A stretch of DNA of 6,241 bases from positions 1-6,241 of the forward strand of contig CALYVJ010000114.1 in NCBI GenBank assembly GCA_945494195.1, written 5' to 3'. Both the position numbers and the translations under genes were made by a program. This document shows positions 1-6,241 of this stretch, piece by piece. The notes beneath the pieces were generated by a model. That model made no database searches, was not told where the DNA came from, and was given only the letters and a program-made list of their open reading frames with translations. Origin of the DNA: an uncultured Selenomonas sp. GTDB lineage: Bacteria > Bacillota > Negativicutes > Selenomonadales > Selenomonadaceae. Every line of letters begins with the position of its first letter. The first letter of the stretch is position 1.

Positions 1-1698
1 TTTTCCAAATCCTTCCTTATCATCGGCGAACTTGTACGCTTTAGATTCTGCCGGCTTTGCAGCCGCAGATACCGGCGCCGGTGCATAGCTTACGCCCACA
101 CGAGCCGCAGATTTTGGCGGCTCATAAGCCCCCATCCCCCGCACGCTGCCCGATGCCAAGCGGAACTGGCCAGCCGTCTCACGCAACCGGGCTGCCTGTG
201 CATTGAGCTGCTCACTGGCCGAAGCAGCCTGTTCCGATGTTGCCGAATTGGCCTGTACTACCTGGGATACCTGCAAAACGCCCTGGTCAATCTGCTCTAA
301 GGCCAGCTTCTGCTCACTGGAAGCCTTGGCAATCGAACTTACGATATCGGCCACCTCGGAAACGTTGCTCATGATTGTCATAAGCGCCTCAGCTGTCTTG
401 CCAGCAATCTCCCGACCAGATTCCACCTTCACGATAGAGTCTTCGATAAGCTCGGTGGTTTCCTTGGCGGCTTTAGCACTGCGTGCCGCCAGATTCCGCA
501 CCTCTTCAGCCACCACGGCAAACCCCTTACCATGCTGTCCGGCCCGAGCAGCCTCAACCGCAGCGTTAAGTGCCAGGATATTGGTCTGGAAGGCAATTTC
601 ATCGATAACTTTGATAATCTTAGAGATATTGGCTGAAGACGTATTGATATCTTCCATAGCCGCCAGCATTTCCTTCATATCCGCATCACCGACAGCTGCC
701 TGCTGACGAGCCTGAATCGTAAGATTATTTGCCCTATCGGCATTTTCCGCATTGCTGGCCGTCTGCGATGAAATCTCCGAAATCGAAGCCGAAAGCTCCT
801 CAACCGACGACGCCTGCTCTGCAGCCCCCTGAGACAGTGATACACTGGCCTCAGAGACATTGCGCGAACCTGCCGCCACCTGCTCCGCTGCCACATGGAT
901 ATTATTCATGGACTGGTTGAGATTCTGGCGCATATGCTCGAAATGCTCGACCGCCTGTCCGATTTCATCGTTGTTTTCCGGCTTCATCGGCTGACTGAGA
1001 TCGCCACTGCCAATTACTTCCGCTGAAGCGGCCATGCGGTTAATGCGGTTGCCAATATTGCGAGCCAGCCGCATGCCGAAAAACATCGCCAGCAGGACTA
1101 CCACCACAATATTGATGACCGAAATCAGTATAGCTTCATCGATCTCCTCTTTGATTTTCTTGAACTTATCCTGTGTGCTTTTATTCCCCATTTCCATCAC
1201 AGAATCAAAACTCTGTGACAGCTTATACCCGGTTTCTGAGGCCCGTTTTGCCTCGGGCAGATTTTCCACCGGTGCTCCCGGTGCCGGCTGTGCCTTGATC
1301 AATGCATCACGCTGGCTGCGGAACGTATCAATCTGCCCGCGGATATCACTCATCACCTTTTTCGCGTCGGTAGAAATCACACGTTTTTCCAGCTCACCCA
1401 AAACCACATCAAGTTCCCGGTCGCACTTCTGCATATTGGCCATAGATTCCTGCCGCATCATCGGATCTACCCGGGTCAGGAACCGCGTATACTCGTTGCG
1501 GGACTCTGTGAAAAGTTTTCCTGCCTGTGTCGCCAGAGTTGCTGCATAGGCATCCTCGTCAAAAACCTTTTGATATTGTTCACTTACCGAGCTCAAAAGG
1601 TAGAGGCAACAAACCGCCGTCACCACCACCAAGGCCCCGAGTATTCCGGTCAAAGTCACTAATTTGGTACTGATTTTCATATTCTTAAACAGCTCCAT
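1..1698 (-). CDS. Methyl-accepting chemotaxis protein, transmembrane receptor (C-terminal end cut by window edge)
   Basis: Chemoreceptor that senses ligands outside the cytoplasmic membrane and controls CheA through CheW. The visible part is 566 codons with no stop. In order: TM1 (about residues 13-35); an external, probably four-helix-bundle sensor of about 150 residues (36-185); TM2 (186-207); HAMP (about 208-262); and a long coiled-coil signalling domain. The near-invariant hairpin tip lies at about 364-405 ([20 protein letters not shown], then [15 protein letters not shown]). A Pro/Ala-rich tail begins near 527. The chosen ATG at 1698 has GAGGGAG five bases upstream; an in-frame ATG six codons later has only a weak site. 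The gene overlaps the end of cheW by 14 bases, so the two are probably translationally coupled. The stop lies outside the window, probably close, because the flexible tail is already about 40 residues long. The ligand cannot be told from sequence. The family call is certain. Confidence 0.97.
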   Translation of the reverse strand, partial: MELFKNMKISTKLVTLTGILGALVVVTAVCCLYLLSSVSEQYQKVFDEDAYAATLATQAGKLFTESRNEYTRFLTRVDPMMRQESMANMQKCDRELDVVLGELEKRVISTDAKKVMSDIRGQIDTFRSQRDALIKAQPAPGAPVENLPEAKRASETGYKLSQSFDSVMEMGNKSTQDKFKKIKEEIDEAILISVINIVVVVLLAMFFGMRLARNIGNRINRMAASAEVIGSGDLSQPMKPENNDEIGQAVEHFEHMRQNLNQSMNNIHVAAEQVAAGSRNVSEASVSLSQGAAEQASSVEELSASISEISSQTASNAENADRANNLTIQARQQAAVGDADMKEMLAAMEDINTSSANISKIIKVIDEIAFQTNILALNAAVEAARAGQHGKGFAVVAEEVRNLAARSAKAAKETTELIEDSIVKVESGREIAGKTAEALMTIMSNVSEVADIVSSIAKASSEQKLALEQIDQGVLQVSQVVQANSATSEQAASASEQLNAQAARLRETAGQFRLASGSVRGMGAYEPPKSAARVGVSYAPAPVSAAAKPAESKAYKFADDKEGFGK

Positions 1699-2197
1699 TT
1701 TCGCTCCCTCTTTCCTCATTCATCCCGCTAAGCATCTTTTCTTCTTCCACATCGAATAATTTTTCCCAGTCCAGTAAAAGTACGACTTTCGTATCCGGCA
1801 GCTTACCGATGCTCCGGATATAACGATTGCTCGCAGATTTAAGGTCTGGCGGAGCCACCGTCTGGCCTTCTGGTATGGACAACACCTCGCTGACCCCATC
1901 GATAATAAGTCCGAGCAATACCTCCTTGACCTCAATGACGATGACACATGTGCGGTCCGTATATGGCCGAAACTCCCGGCCAAACCGCAGCCGCATATCG
2001 ATGACCGGAATGATTTTACCACGAAGGTTGATGATGCCGCGTACATAATCCGGCACCTCCGGCACCTTGGTAATGGGCAGGATGCCAATGATTTCGATAA
2101 CCACGCGGATATCAATGCCATAAAGCTCCTCCCCCAACGTAAAGGTCAAATATTTATCCTTTTGGGTATCTTCCTCTTGCAGGAGTTCTTCATCCAT
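1685..2197 (-). CDS. cheW: Chemotaxis coupling protein CheW
   Basis: Cytoplasmic adaptor that links chemoreceptor tips to the P5 domain of CheA in the signalling array. It has 170 residues, slightly longer than many CheW proteins because of a charged N-terminal extension (1-15) and an acidic C-terminal tail (about 150-170). One CheW (SH3-like) domain spans about 15-150. It carries the family hallmarks: RGIINLRG at 53-60, VIDMRLRFG at 65-73, [11 protein letters not shown] at 96-106 and LLDWEKLF at 141-148. There is no receiver domain, so this is CheW and not CheV. The ATG at 2197 follows a perfect AGGAGG (2205-2210) at seven bases. It begins 14 bases after cheA stops and overlaps the receptor gene by 14 bases, so the three form one operon. 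Confidence 0.97.
   Translation of the reverse strand: MDEELLQEEDTQKDKYLTFTLGEELYGIDIRVVIEIIGILPITKVPEVPDYVRGIINLRGKIIPVIDMRLRFGREFRPYTDRTCVIVIEVKEVLLGLIIDGVSEVLSIPEGQTVAPPDLKSASNRYIRSIGKLPDTKVVLLLDWEKLFDVEEEKMLSGMNEERGSENGAV
1704..1710 (-). promoter_or_regulatory. Ribosome-binding site of the chemoreceptor gene, inside cheW
   Basis: GAGGGAG sits five bases before the ATG at 1698 and lies within the last codons of cheW. It supports the upstream ATG over the ATG at 1680 and makes coupled translation of the receptor with cheW likely. Confidence 0.75.
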
Positions 2198-2211
2198 TTC
2201 CGTTCCTCCTA

Positions 2212-4335
2212 TTATTCAACCAGCAATCCCATGAGTTTCCCCGGGGCAATGATCAAGCTGATGCTACCATCGCCCAAAATCGTACAGCCTGTGATTCCCG
2301 TCATCTTCGTCATCGCCTGAATGTATCCTGGTACCGGCTTTACAACAATCTGCTGAACCCCCACCAGCTCATCGGCAAAGATGCCCAGATAGCGGTCATC
2401 GGCCTCCGTCACCAGTAGGATACCCTCCGTAAGCTGCTCCCTGGCATTTCCGATATCATACAACTTATGCAGCCGCACAATTGGACAAGGACTTCCCTCC
2501 TCCATGAACATTTCCTGCCCCGATACATCGAGGAAAATCTCCCCCTCCTCAGGCCGGAAGGAACGACAAATAGAACTGATAGGTATCGTATACCCAAAAC
2601 CGCCAACCTTGATGCACATTCCCTCCACAATTGCCAGCGTAAGCGGAATCCGGATGATGGTCACGCTGCCCTTACCGGGATTGCTGTCAACCGTGATATT
2701 TCCGCCCAATGCCTTGATATTCGACACGACAACATCCATCCCGACACCGCGCCCGGAAAATTCCGTAACCTGTTCCTTAGTGGAAAAACCCGGGGCAAAA
2801 ATAAAGCTGTAAACCTCCTGATCCGTATACTCTTCCTCGGGTTTCGTCAGAAGCCCCTTCTCCCTGGCCTTCTTCATGATGCGGTCACGGTTCATGCCGC
2901 CACCGTCATCTTCAATGCGAATGACAACCTCACCACCAGCATTCTGTGCCGACAGCACCACGGTTCCCTGTTCCGGCTTGCCAGCCTCTTTGCGCACCTC
3001 CGGCATCTCAATGCCGTGGTCGATGGAATTGCGGATGATATGCATCAACGGATCGCCAATATGTTCCATGACATTCTTATCGACCTCTGTATCCTCACCT
3101 ACAAGCACCAGTTTTGCCTGTTTACCTAGTTTCTTGGTCATATCTCGCACAATGCGGTTCATCTTTTTAAAGGTTGCTTCGAGCGGCACCATCCTTAGTG
3201 CCATAACTCGGTCTTGCAGCTCACCATTGATCTTGTGCAGCTGCCGGGCTGCCTTGTCAAAATTCGAAAGCTCCAGACCCCGGATATCGGGATTCTGCGT
3301 CACCATCGATTCAGCTATGACCATTTCACCGACCAATTCCATCAGGCGGTCAAGCTTATCCACACGGACACTTATCATTTGCGATTCGTGCCCATCATGC
3401 CCCGCCTGTTTCATTGGCACCGGCCGCGGCTTAGCTTCTGGCCGCACTGGCACAATCGGTGACGATTCTTCTATCGTCTGCACGGCTTTCTGTTTGGGCG
3501 TTGGCCAATACTCACATTCTGCCACCGACGACAACTCTGTAAGCTCTAACCCTGTCAAGCACATCGTCTCTTCGAGCAGTTTGCGGACCTCTTCGGCTCC
3601 GAGTCCTGTCGTGAACCAGAGCTTGAAACCATCCTTGATAATGGCATCCGCCGCTGTCTCATCCTCGATGATTTTTTCCGGCTGATAATGCAGCTCACCA
3701 GCCTGATCTTTCAGCCGGTTGATTACGCCAAAGGCACGAACCTCTACCATGCCCCCCTCGGGATCAAAGCGCAGCACCGCCTTATAAACATGATTGCTGC
3801 CCGATTCTGTCTTGACCTCTTCGGGTTTTACTGCCTGGATGAAATACTGCTGCTTAGCAGGTTCTGCTGGTTCGGCCGCTTTCCGTGCCGCTTTTTTCGC
3901 CTTGCGCAAATCCACATCCGGGTCGTGCCCGTTTTCCAGTTTGAAATTCCGCAGGAATTCATGGGTGGATTTTTGCAGCTCCTCACTGGAGGCATCCGGC
4001 TGCACGCCATGGTCAAGCTTATCCATCTCGCCATTCATGAAATCCACAGCCGTTAACACGATATCCGTCACGGCCGATACATCAATTTTCTCTGGATGCA
4101 GCTCACGGATATAGAAAAAAATATCCTCCACCGCATGGGCCAGATGCGAGATTTCATCGTAGAGCATCATGGCTGCCGAGCCTTTGATGGTATGCATAGC
4201 CCGGAATATCTCATTGACATCCTCTGGCTGGAAGCTGCCGTTGTCCTCACTTGCAAGCGCGACCTGCTCCAACTGTTCCAAGAACTGCCGCGTTTCATAG
4301 ATAAAGACTTCTACCATCGGTTCATTCTCTGCCAC
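2212..4335 (-). CDS. cheA: Chemotaxis sensor histidine kinase CheA
   Basis: Cytoplasmic histidine kinase that autophosphorylates under receptor control and passes phosphate to CheY/CheB-type regulators. It has 707 residues with all five domains. P1 (Hpt, about 1-105) has the phospho-accepting His48 in MHTIKGSAAMM. P2 (regulator docking) spans about 181-270 between Lys/Ala- and Pro-rich linkers. P3 (dimerization) covers about 319-385. P4 (ATPase) covers about 386-565, with N-box HIIRNSIDHG (Asn436), G1 DDGGG (477-480), F-box FAPGFST and G2 GRGVGMDVV (528-536). P5 (CheW-like) runs from about 571 to the end. No key residue is missing. The start is GTG: an in-frame TGA lies two codons upstream, and AAGGGAG lies nine bases before the GTG. 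It stops 14 bases before cheW. No cheY, cheB or cheR is in the window, so its phosphorylation partners are encoded elsewhere. Confidence 0.98.
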   Translation of the reverse strand: MAENEPMVEVFIYETRQFLEQLEQVALASEDNGSFQPEDVNEIFRAMHTIKGSAAMMLYDEISHLAHAVEDIFFYIRELHPEKIDVSAVTDIVLTAVDFMNGEMDKLDHGVQPDASSEELQKSTHEFLRNFKLENGHDPDVDLRKAKKAARKAAEPAEPAKQQYFIQAVKPEEVKTESGSNHVYKAVLRFDPEGGMVEVRAFGVINRLKDQAGELHYQPEKIIEDETAADAIIKDGFKLWFTTGLGAEEVRKLLEETMCLTGLELTELSSVAECEYWPTPKQKAVQTIEESSPIVPVRPEAKPRPVPMKQAGHDGHESQMISVRVDKLDRLMELVGEMVIAESMVTQNPDIRGLELSNFDKAARQLHKINGELQDRVMALRMVPLEATFKKMNRIVRDMTKKLGKQAKLVLVGEDTEVDKNVMEHIGDPLMHIIRNSIDHGIEMPEVRKEAGKPEQGTVVLSAQNAGGEVVIRIEDDGGGMNRDRIMKKAREKGLLTKPEEEYTDQEVYSFIFAPGFSTKEQVTEFSGRGVGMDVVVSNIKALGGNITVDSNPGKGSVTIIRIPLTLAIVEGMCIKVGGFGYTIPISSICRSFRPEEGEIFLDVSGQEMFMEEGSPCPIVRLHKLYDIGNAREQLTEGILLVTEADDRYLGIFADELVGVQQIVVKPVPGYIQAMTKMTGITGCTILGDGSISLIIAPGKLMGLLVE

Positions 4336-4344
4336 CAGTCATCA

Positions 4345-4351
4345 CTCCCTT
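4345..4351 (-). promoter_or_regulatory. Ribosome-binding site of cheA, fixes the GTG start
   Basis: AAGGGAG ends nine bases before the GTG at 4335. The out-of-frame ATG at 4342 is only two bases from the same site and opens a frame of just six codons, so it is unlikely to be the main start. The next in-frame ATG (residue 7, at 4317) has no good site. Confidence 0.7.
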
Positions 4352-4394
4352 ACCTTCAATTTCCAATCCTATCGAAATAGGCTCCTTGCCACGT

Positions 4395-4420
4395 ATATCC
4401 CTTTGATTTGTAATTTTTTA
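4395..4420 (-). promoter_or_regulatory. Possible sigma-28 (SigD/FliA)-like promoter before cheA
   Basis: TAAA (4417-4420) is followed after 14 bases by AGGGATAT (4395-4402). This resembles the motility-sigma pattern TAAA-N15-GCCGATAT. Only five of eight -10 positions match and the spacer is one base short. Its place, about 60 bases upstream of the cheA start, fits a chemotaxis operon. A perfect TTGACA at 4463-4468 has no -10 at normal distance. A TAGAAT at 4425-4430 has no fitting -35. The evidence is weak. Confidence 0.25.
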
Positions 4421-4490
4421 AACAATTCTAACATGTATATTCGCGCCCCAACATCAAATTCCTGTCAATCCCCTGCAAATATATCTTTCT

Positions 4491-4504
4491 ATCATAAAAA
4501 TGAT
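4491..4504. repeat. Small inverted repeat in the cheA upstream region
   Basis: ATCAT-AAAA-ATGAT: five-base perfect arms with a four-base loop, next to the 14-bp palindrome. It is AT-only apart from one G:C pair and has no T-run on the minus strand after it, so it is not a convincing terminator. It may simply reflect AT-rich promoter DNA. Confidence 0.3.
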
Positions 4505-4510
4505 CCGTTA

Positions 4511-4524
4511 AATGACGAGTCATT
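4511..4524. repeat. Perfect 14-bp palindrome upstream of cheA (operator candidate)
   Basis: AATGAC-GA-GTCATT: two perfect six-base arms around a two-base centre, located between the aminotransferase stop and cheA. As RNA it would form only a five-pair AT-rich hairpin with a four-base loop and no U-tract after it. A protein-binding site therefore fits better than a terminator. The cognate regulator is not recognisable. Confidence 0.4.
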
Positions 4525-4537
4525 ACCTCAACAAAAG

Positions 4538-5728
4538 TCACTTATTCTTATATTCTTCTGCAAGCTTTTTGAAACGTGGCAGCGATTTTTCAATGGTTTC
4601 GGTCTTGATGCAGTATGCGGCCCGGAAATAACCTGGGCAGCCAAAGTCGGTGCCTGGCACAAGCAGTAAATCATATTTTTTTGCCCGCTCGCAGAATGCG
4701 TAATCATCCTCTTCCAGACATTTCGGGAAGAGATAAAACGCGCCCTGTGGTTTGACGCATTCGAAACCAGCATCGAGTAAGCCCTGATAGAGCAGCTGAC
4801 CATTCTTAACGTACGCGGAAATATCCGACGGCATATCGGCGCAGCGGCCGATGACCAACTGCCAGAGCGACGGTGCGTTGACATGCGTGAGTACGCGGGC
4901 AGCGCCAGCAATCGAACCGTATACCTTGCCAAAGTCTGCTACCTCATCCGGCACGATAATATAACCAATACGCTCTCCCGGCAAAGAGAAGGACTTACTA
5001 TACGAGTAGCAGACCAGCGTATTGTCGTAGAACTTCGGCACATAAGGGACCGTATAGCCTTCAAAGGCAATCTCACGGTACGGCTCATCGGAAATGATGA
5101 AGATGGGATGGTGGAACTCTTCTTCCTTCCGGCGCAGAATATCCGCCAGCTTTTGAATGGTTTCTTCCGAATAAACAGCACCACTTGGATTGTTGGGAGA
5201 ATTGACGATAACCGCCTTTGTGTGATTCGTCACCAGCTTCTCAAAAGCTGCAAAATCAATCTGCCAATCCGCTGGCTGCGCCGGTACCACCACCAGCTTG
5301 CCTCCCACCGACTCAACAAAAGCACGATACTCAGGGAAGAACGGCGCAAACGTGATAAACTCATCCTCCGGCTGAGCCAACGCCTTGAAACAAATCGTAA
5401 TAGCAGCTGCCGCACCAGCCGTCATGAAGAAATTCTTCGCCGCAAAATTCGTTCCAAAACGCTTATTGACGCTCTTTGCCAAAGCCTCACGGGTCTGTGG
5501 TGCACCGGGTGCCACGGTATAACCATGAACCGCACTCGGCTCCATATTCGTCAGAATATCGACAGCCGCCTTCTTGATAAACTCCGGCGTCGGCACGTTC
5601 GGATTGCCGAGGCTGAAATCGTAGACATTTTCCTCGCCCACCTCAGCGGCCCGCTTGCGGCCAAACTCAAAGATTGTGCGGATTGTAGATTTTTTCGTAC
5701 CGAGTTCATACATTTTTTGATTAATCAT
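4538..5728 (-). CDS. Class I/II pyridoxal-phosphate-dependent aminotransferase
   Basis: Cytoplasmic PLP enzyme of fold type I, probably transferring amino groups between an amino acid and a 2-oxoacid. It has 396 residues, normal for the family. Visible landmarks, numbered from the ATG, are: TAGAAAAI at 103-110 (cofactor phosphate loop); NSPNNPSG at 176-183; SDEPY with Asp214 and Tyr217 (PLP ring contacts); SYSKSFSLPGERIGY with the Schiff-base Lys245 and phosphate-binding Arg253; and Arg369 (substrate carboxylate) in GYFRAA. The reading frame opens further upstream at a TTG (5755). The ATG at 5728 is preferred because GAGGGAG lies seven bases before it and the upstream nine codons do not look like protein. 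Substrate is not decided: aspartate, alanine or aromatic acids are all possible. It lies about 200 bases upstream of cheA with no clear terminator between them. It is intact. Confidence 0.93.
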   Translation of the reverse strand: MINQKMYELGTKKSTIRTIFEFGRKRAAEVGEENVYDFSLGNPNVPTPEFIKKAAVDILTNMEPSAVHGYTVAPGAPQTREALAKSVNKRFGTNFAAKNFFMTAGAAAAITICFKALAQPEDEFITFAPFFPEYRAFVESVGGKLVVVPAQPADWQIDFAAFEKLVTNHTKAVIVNSPNNPSGAVYSEETIQKLADILRRKEEEFHHPIFIISDEPYREIAFEGYTVPYVPKFYDNTLVCYSYSKSFSLPGERIGYIIVPDEVADFGKVYGSIAGAARVLTHVNAPSLWQLVIGRCADMPSDISAYVKNGQLLYQGLLDAGFECVKPQGAFYLFPKCLEEDDYAFCERAKKYDLLLVPGTDFGCPGYFRAAYCIKTETIEKSLPRFKKLAEEYKNK

Positions 5729-5735
5729 GGCAATA

Positions 5736-5742
5736 CTCCCTC
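5736..5742 (-). promoter_or_regulatory. Ribosome-binding site of the aminotransferase, fixes the ATG start
   Basis: GAGGGAG lies seven bases before the ATG at 5728 and falls inside the longest possible open frame (TTG at 5755). This argues that the TTG is not the real start. Confidence 0.75.
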
Positions 5743-5745
5743 TGT

Positions 5746-5784
5746 ATGTAAACAATATCTTTTGTAAAAAAACACTGTTTACAT
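5746..5784. repeat. Inverted repeat ATGTAAACA / TGTTTACAT over the aminotransferase promoter (operator candidate)
   Basis: Perfect nine-base arms at 5746-5754 and 5776-5784 are separated by 21 bases. A third half-site, TGTAAA (5763-5768), forms a second pair with the distal arm: TGTAAA-N9-TTTACA at 5763-5783. The distal arm overlaps the end of the -10 and the likely start point; the proximal arm lies just before the ribosome-binding site. This layout suits a repressor. The half-site resembles the BirA type (TTGTAAACC), but the last base and spacing do not fit, so no regulator is assigned. Confidence 0.5.
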
Positions 5785-5791
5785 TCTATCA
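5783..5791 (-). promoter_or_regulatory. Extended -10 promoter element for the aminotransferase
   Basis: TGATAGAAT matches the extended -10 pattern TGnTATAAT with one mismatch in the hexamer. The -35 region at 17 bases is only a T-run, which is acceptable for an extended -10 promoter. Transcription would start near 5776, giving a leader of about 48 bases that includes the ribosome-binding site. Confidence 0.45.
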
Positions 5792-5821
5792 TAAAAAACT
5801 GGTAAAAAAAAGCCATTCTTA

Positions 5822-5893
5822 TCAAGGATATAATACCTTAGCTAACACCTTCATCGCATCGGCAGTCCGCACTCCCGGATTTACCGCAAACGA
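5822..5893 (-). pseudogene. C-terminal remnant of an ABC-importer periplasmic substrate-binding protein
   Basis: In this frame the DNA reads SFAVNPGVRTADAMKVLAKVLYP and then TGA. The pattern of N-P-G-x-R, then D-A-M/L, then LAK-hydrophobic-L-x-P at a terminus is typical of the end of iron-siderophore/cobalamin binding proteins (FepB/BtuF type). There is no start codon, signal peptide or body of the protein. It follows directly on the permease fragment in a different frame, so it looks like the far side of a deletion. The homology is judged by eye from a short peptide and is less certain than the permease call. Confidence 0.6.
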
Positions 5894-6148
5894 TACAGCC
5901 AGCCAGTGCCAGATTCACACCAGTCAAAGCACCGGTGATCAAGCGTGGCAAACGGATGTGGTACAGAATCGTATAATTTTCCTGCCCAGCACCCCCAACA
6001 AAATCTGCCAGGCCGACAGCGGTGAAAACACCGCTGCCCCCTGACAGATACTAAACAGCAACGCCGCTCCCAAAAAGAGCAAACCGCCAGCTATCGCCCA
6101 AAACCGTTTCCGTGCTCTGGGATGCACTGGTGTCACCGCAAGTTCCAT
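5894..6148 (-). pseudogene. N-terminal fragment of a FecCD-family ABC-importer permease, frameshifted
   Basis: When intact, this would be an inner-membrane permease for iron-siderophore, haem or cobalamin uptake. The start looks real: ATG at 6148 with GGGGAGG (6157-6163) eight bases upstream, 27 bases after the receptor stop. Residues 1-50 give a basic N-terminus (PRARKRF) and one membrane segment (about 17-36), then SAWQILLG. The frame then fails. The other frame supplies ILYHIRLPR (HIRLPR at 5943-5960) and GVNLALAG (5898-5921), the conserved start of TM2 in FecCD permeases. One base appears lost between about 5996 and 5977, where there are G5 and A4 runs. The family should continue with a Q-G-x-x-R-N-P-L-A-D-P segment, but that is absent; binding-protein-like sequence follows instead. 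Of more than 300 expected residues about 85 remain, so no working permease can be made. Confidence 0.8.
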
Positions 6149-6175
6149 CAAATAAACCTCCCCGGGAAAAATCCG

Positions 6176-6241
6176 TTAAAACGTTACTTTCACACCGCCA
6201 CGCCATGTGCGGCCATCGTGATAAAGAAGATCATGCTCTGG
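6176..6241 (-). CDS. C-terminal end of a probable TonB-dependent outer-membrane receptor (partial)
   Basis: Only the last 21 codons and TAA are in the window. They read to GRTWRGGVKVTF-stop: a final amphipathic beta-strand (W-R-G-G-V-K-V-T-F) ending in phenylalanine, the usual signature of an outer-membrane beta-barrel protein recognised by the BAM machinery. The next gene downstream is a FecCD-type permease, a common partner of TonB-dependent siderophore, haem or cobalamin receptors, so a receptor of that kind is the best reading. It is 27 bases from the permease start and so in the same operon. The substrate is unknown, and another beta-barrel class is possible. Confidence 0.65.
   Translation of the reverse strand, partial: PEHDLLYHDGRTWRGGVKVTF

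Noticed and set aside
203..1549. Plus-strand open frames opposite the chemoreceptor
   Set aside because: They mirror the codon pattern of the receptor, have no ribosome-binding sites or recognisable protein features, and lie fully inside a strongly conserved gene.
4322..4342. Short upstream frame starting at ATG 4342 that overlaps the cheA start
   Set aside because: Only six codons, and just two bases from the AAGGGAG, too close for good initiation. Probably chance.
4463..4468. Perfect TTGACA as the -35 of a cheA promoter
   Set aside because: No -10-like hexamer at 16-19 bases. The nearest candidate (TATACA) is 23 bases away.
5729..5755. Upstream TTG start adding nine residues to the aminotransferase
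   Set aside because: The ribosome-binding site for the ATG at 5728 lies inside this stretch, which also overlaps the operator-like repeat.
4883..5767. 294-codon plus-strand open frame opposite the aminotransferase
   Set aside because: Arg/Leu-rich shadow of the minus-strand enzyme, whose catalytic motifs are all present. No family features on this strand.
5746..5784. BirA (biotin) operator
   Set aside because: Half-sites resemble TTGTAAACC, but the last base differs and the 21-base gap does not match the 14-16 expected. No biotin gene is adjacent.
5805..5840. T8 run after the importer remnant as an intrinsic terminator
   Set aside because: The sequence before the T-run forms at most a four-pair stem (AAGG/CCTT) that is not adjacent to it.
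1..6241. CRISPR array, tRNA/rRNA genes, insertion sequence or phage element
   Set aside because: No regularly spaced repeats, tRNA-like cloverleaf, transposase frame or terminal inverted repeats were seen on either strand.

Overview
The window suggests a diderm Firmicute (Negativicutes, probably Selenomonas-like). Three things point that way: Clostridia-type chemotaxis proteins, strong AGGAGG/GAGGGAG ribosome-binding sites, and the end of an apparent TonB-dependent outer-membrane receptor in the same stretch. This placement is inferred from protein character only. All genes lie on the minus strand, so the window reads biologically from right to left.

Right end (6241 to about 5822): the last 21 codons of a probable TonB-dependent receptor are followed, 27 bases after its stop, by a broken ABC-importer locus. 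A FecCD-type permease starts normally with a good ribosome-binding site, loses its frame after about 50 codons, and resumes in another frame through the family's RLPR motif. It then joins directly to what looks like the last 23 codons of a periplasmic substrate-binding protein. The simplest reading is an internal deletion that removed most of the permease, most of the binding protein and anything between them, leaving a scar of about 330 bases.

Middle (5821 to 4538): a short AT-rich promoter region with an extended -10 and an inverted repeat of TGTAAACA half-sites leads into an intact class I/II PLP-dependent aminotransferase of 396 residues. It has all the catalytic residues that can be checked by eye.

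Between the aminotransferase and cheA (4537 to 4336) are about 200 AT-rich bases. They hold a perfect 14-bp palindrome, possible promoter elements and no convincing intrinsic terminator.

Left part (4335 to 1): a compact chemotaxis operon. cheA (707 residues, GTG start, complete P1 to P5) is followed after 14 bases by cheW (170 residues), which overlaps by 14 bases the start of a transmembrane chemoreceptor gene that runs off the left edge. The three products are the core of one signalling array: the receptor senses outside the cytoplasmic membrane, CheW couples it to CheA, and CheA phosphorylates response regulators encoded elsewhere. No cheY, cheB, cheR, cheC or cheD is in the window.

I see no clearly new system. 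The points most worth a second look are the deletion-fused importer remnant with its frameshift, and the operator-like repeats in the two intergenic regions.
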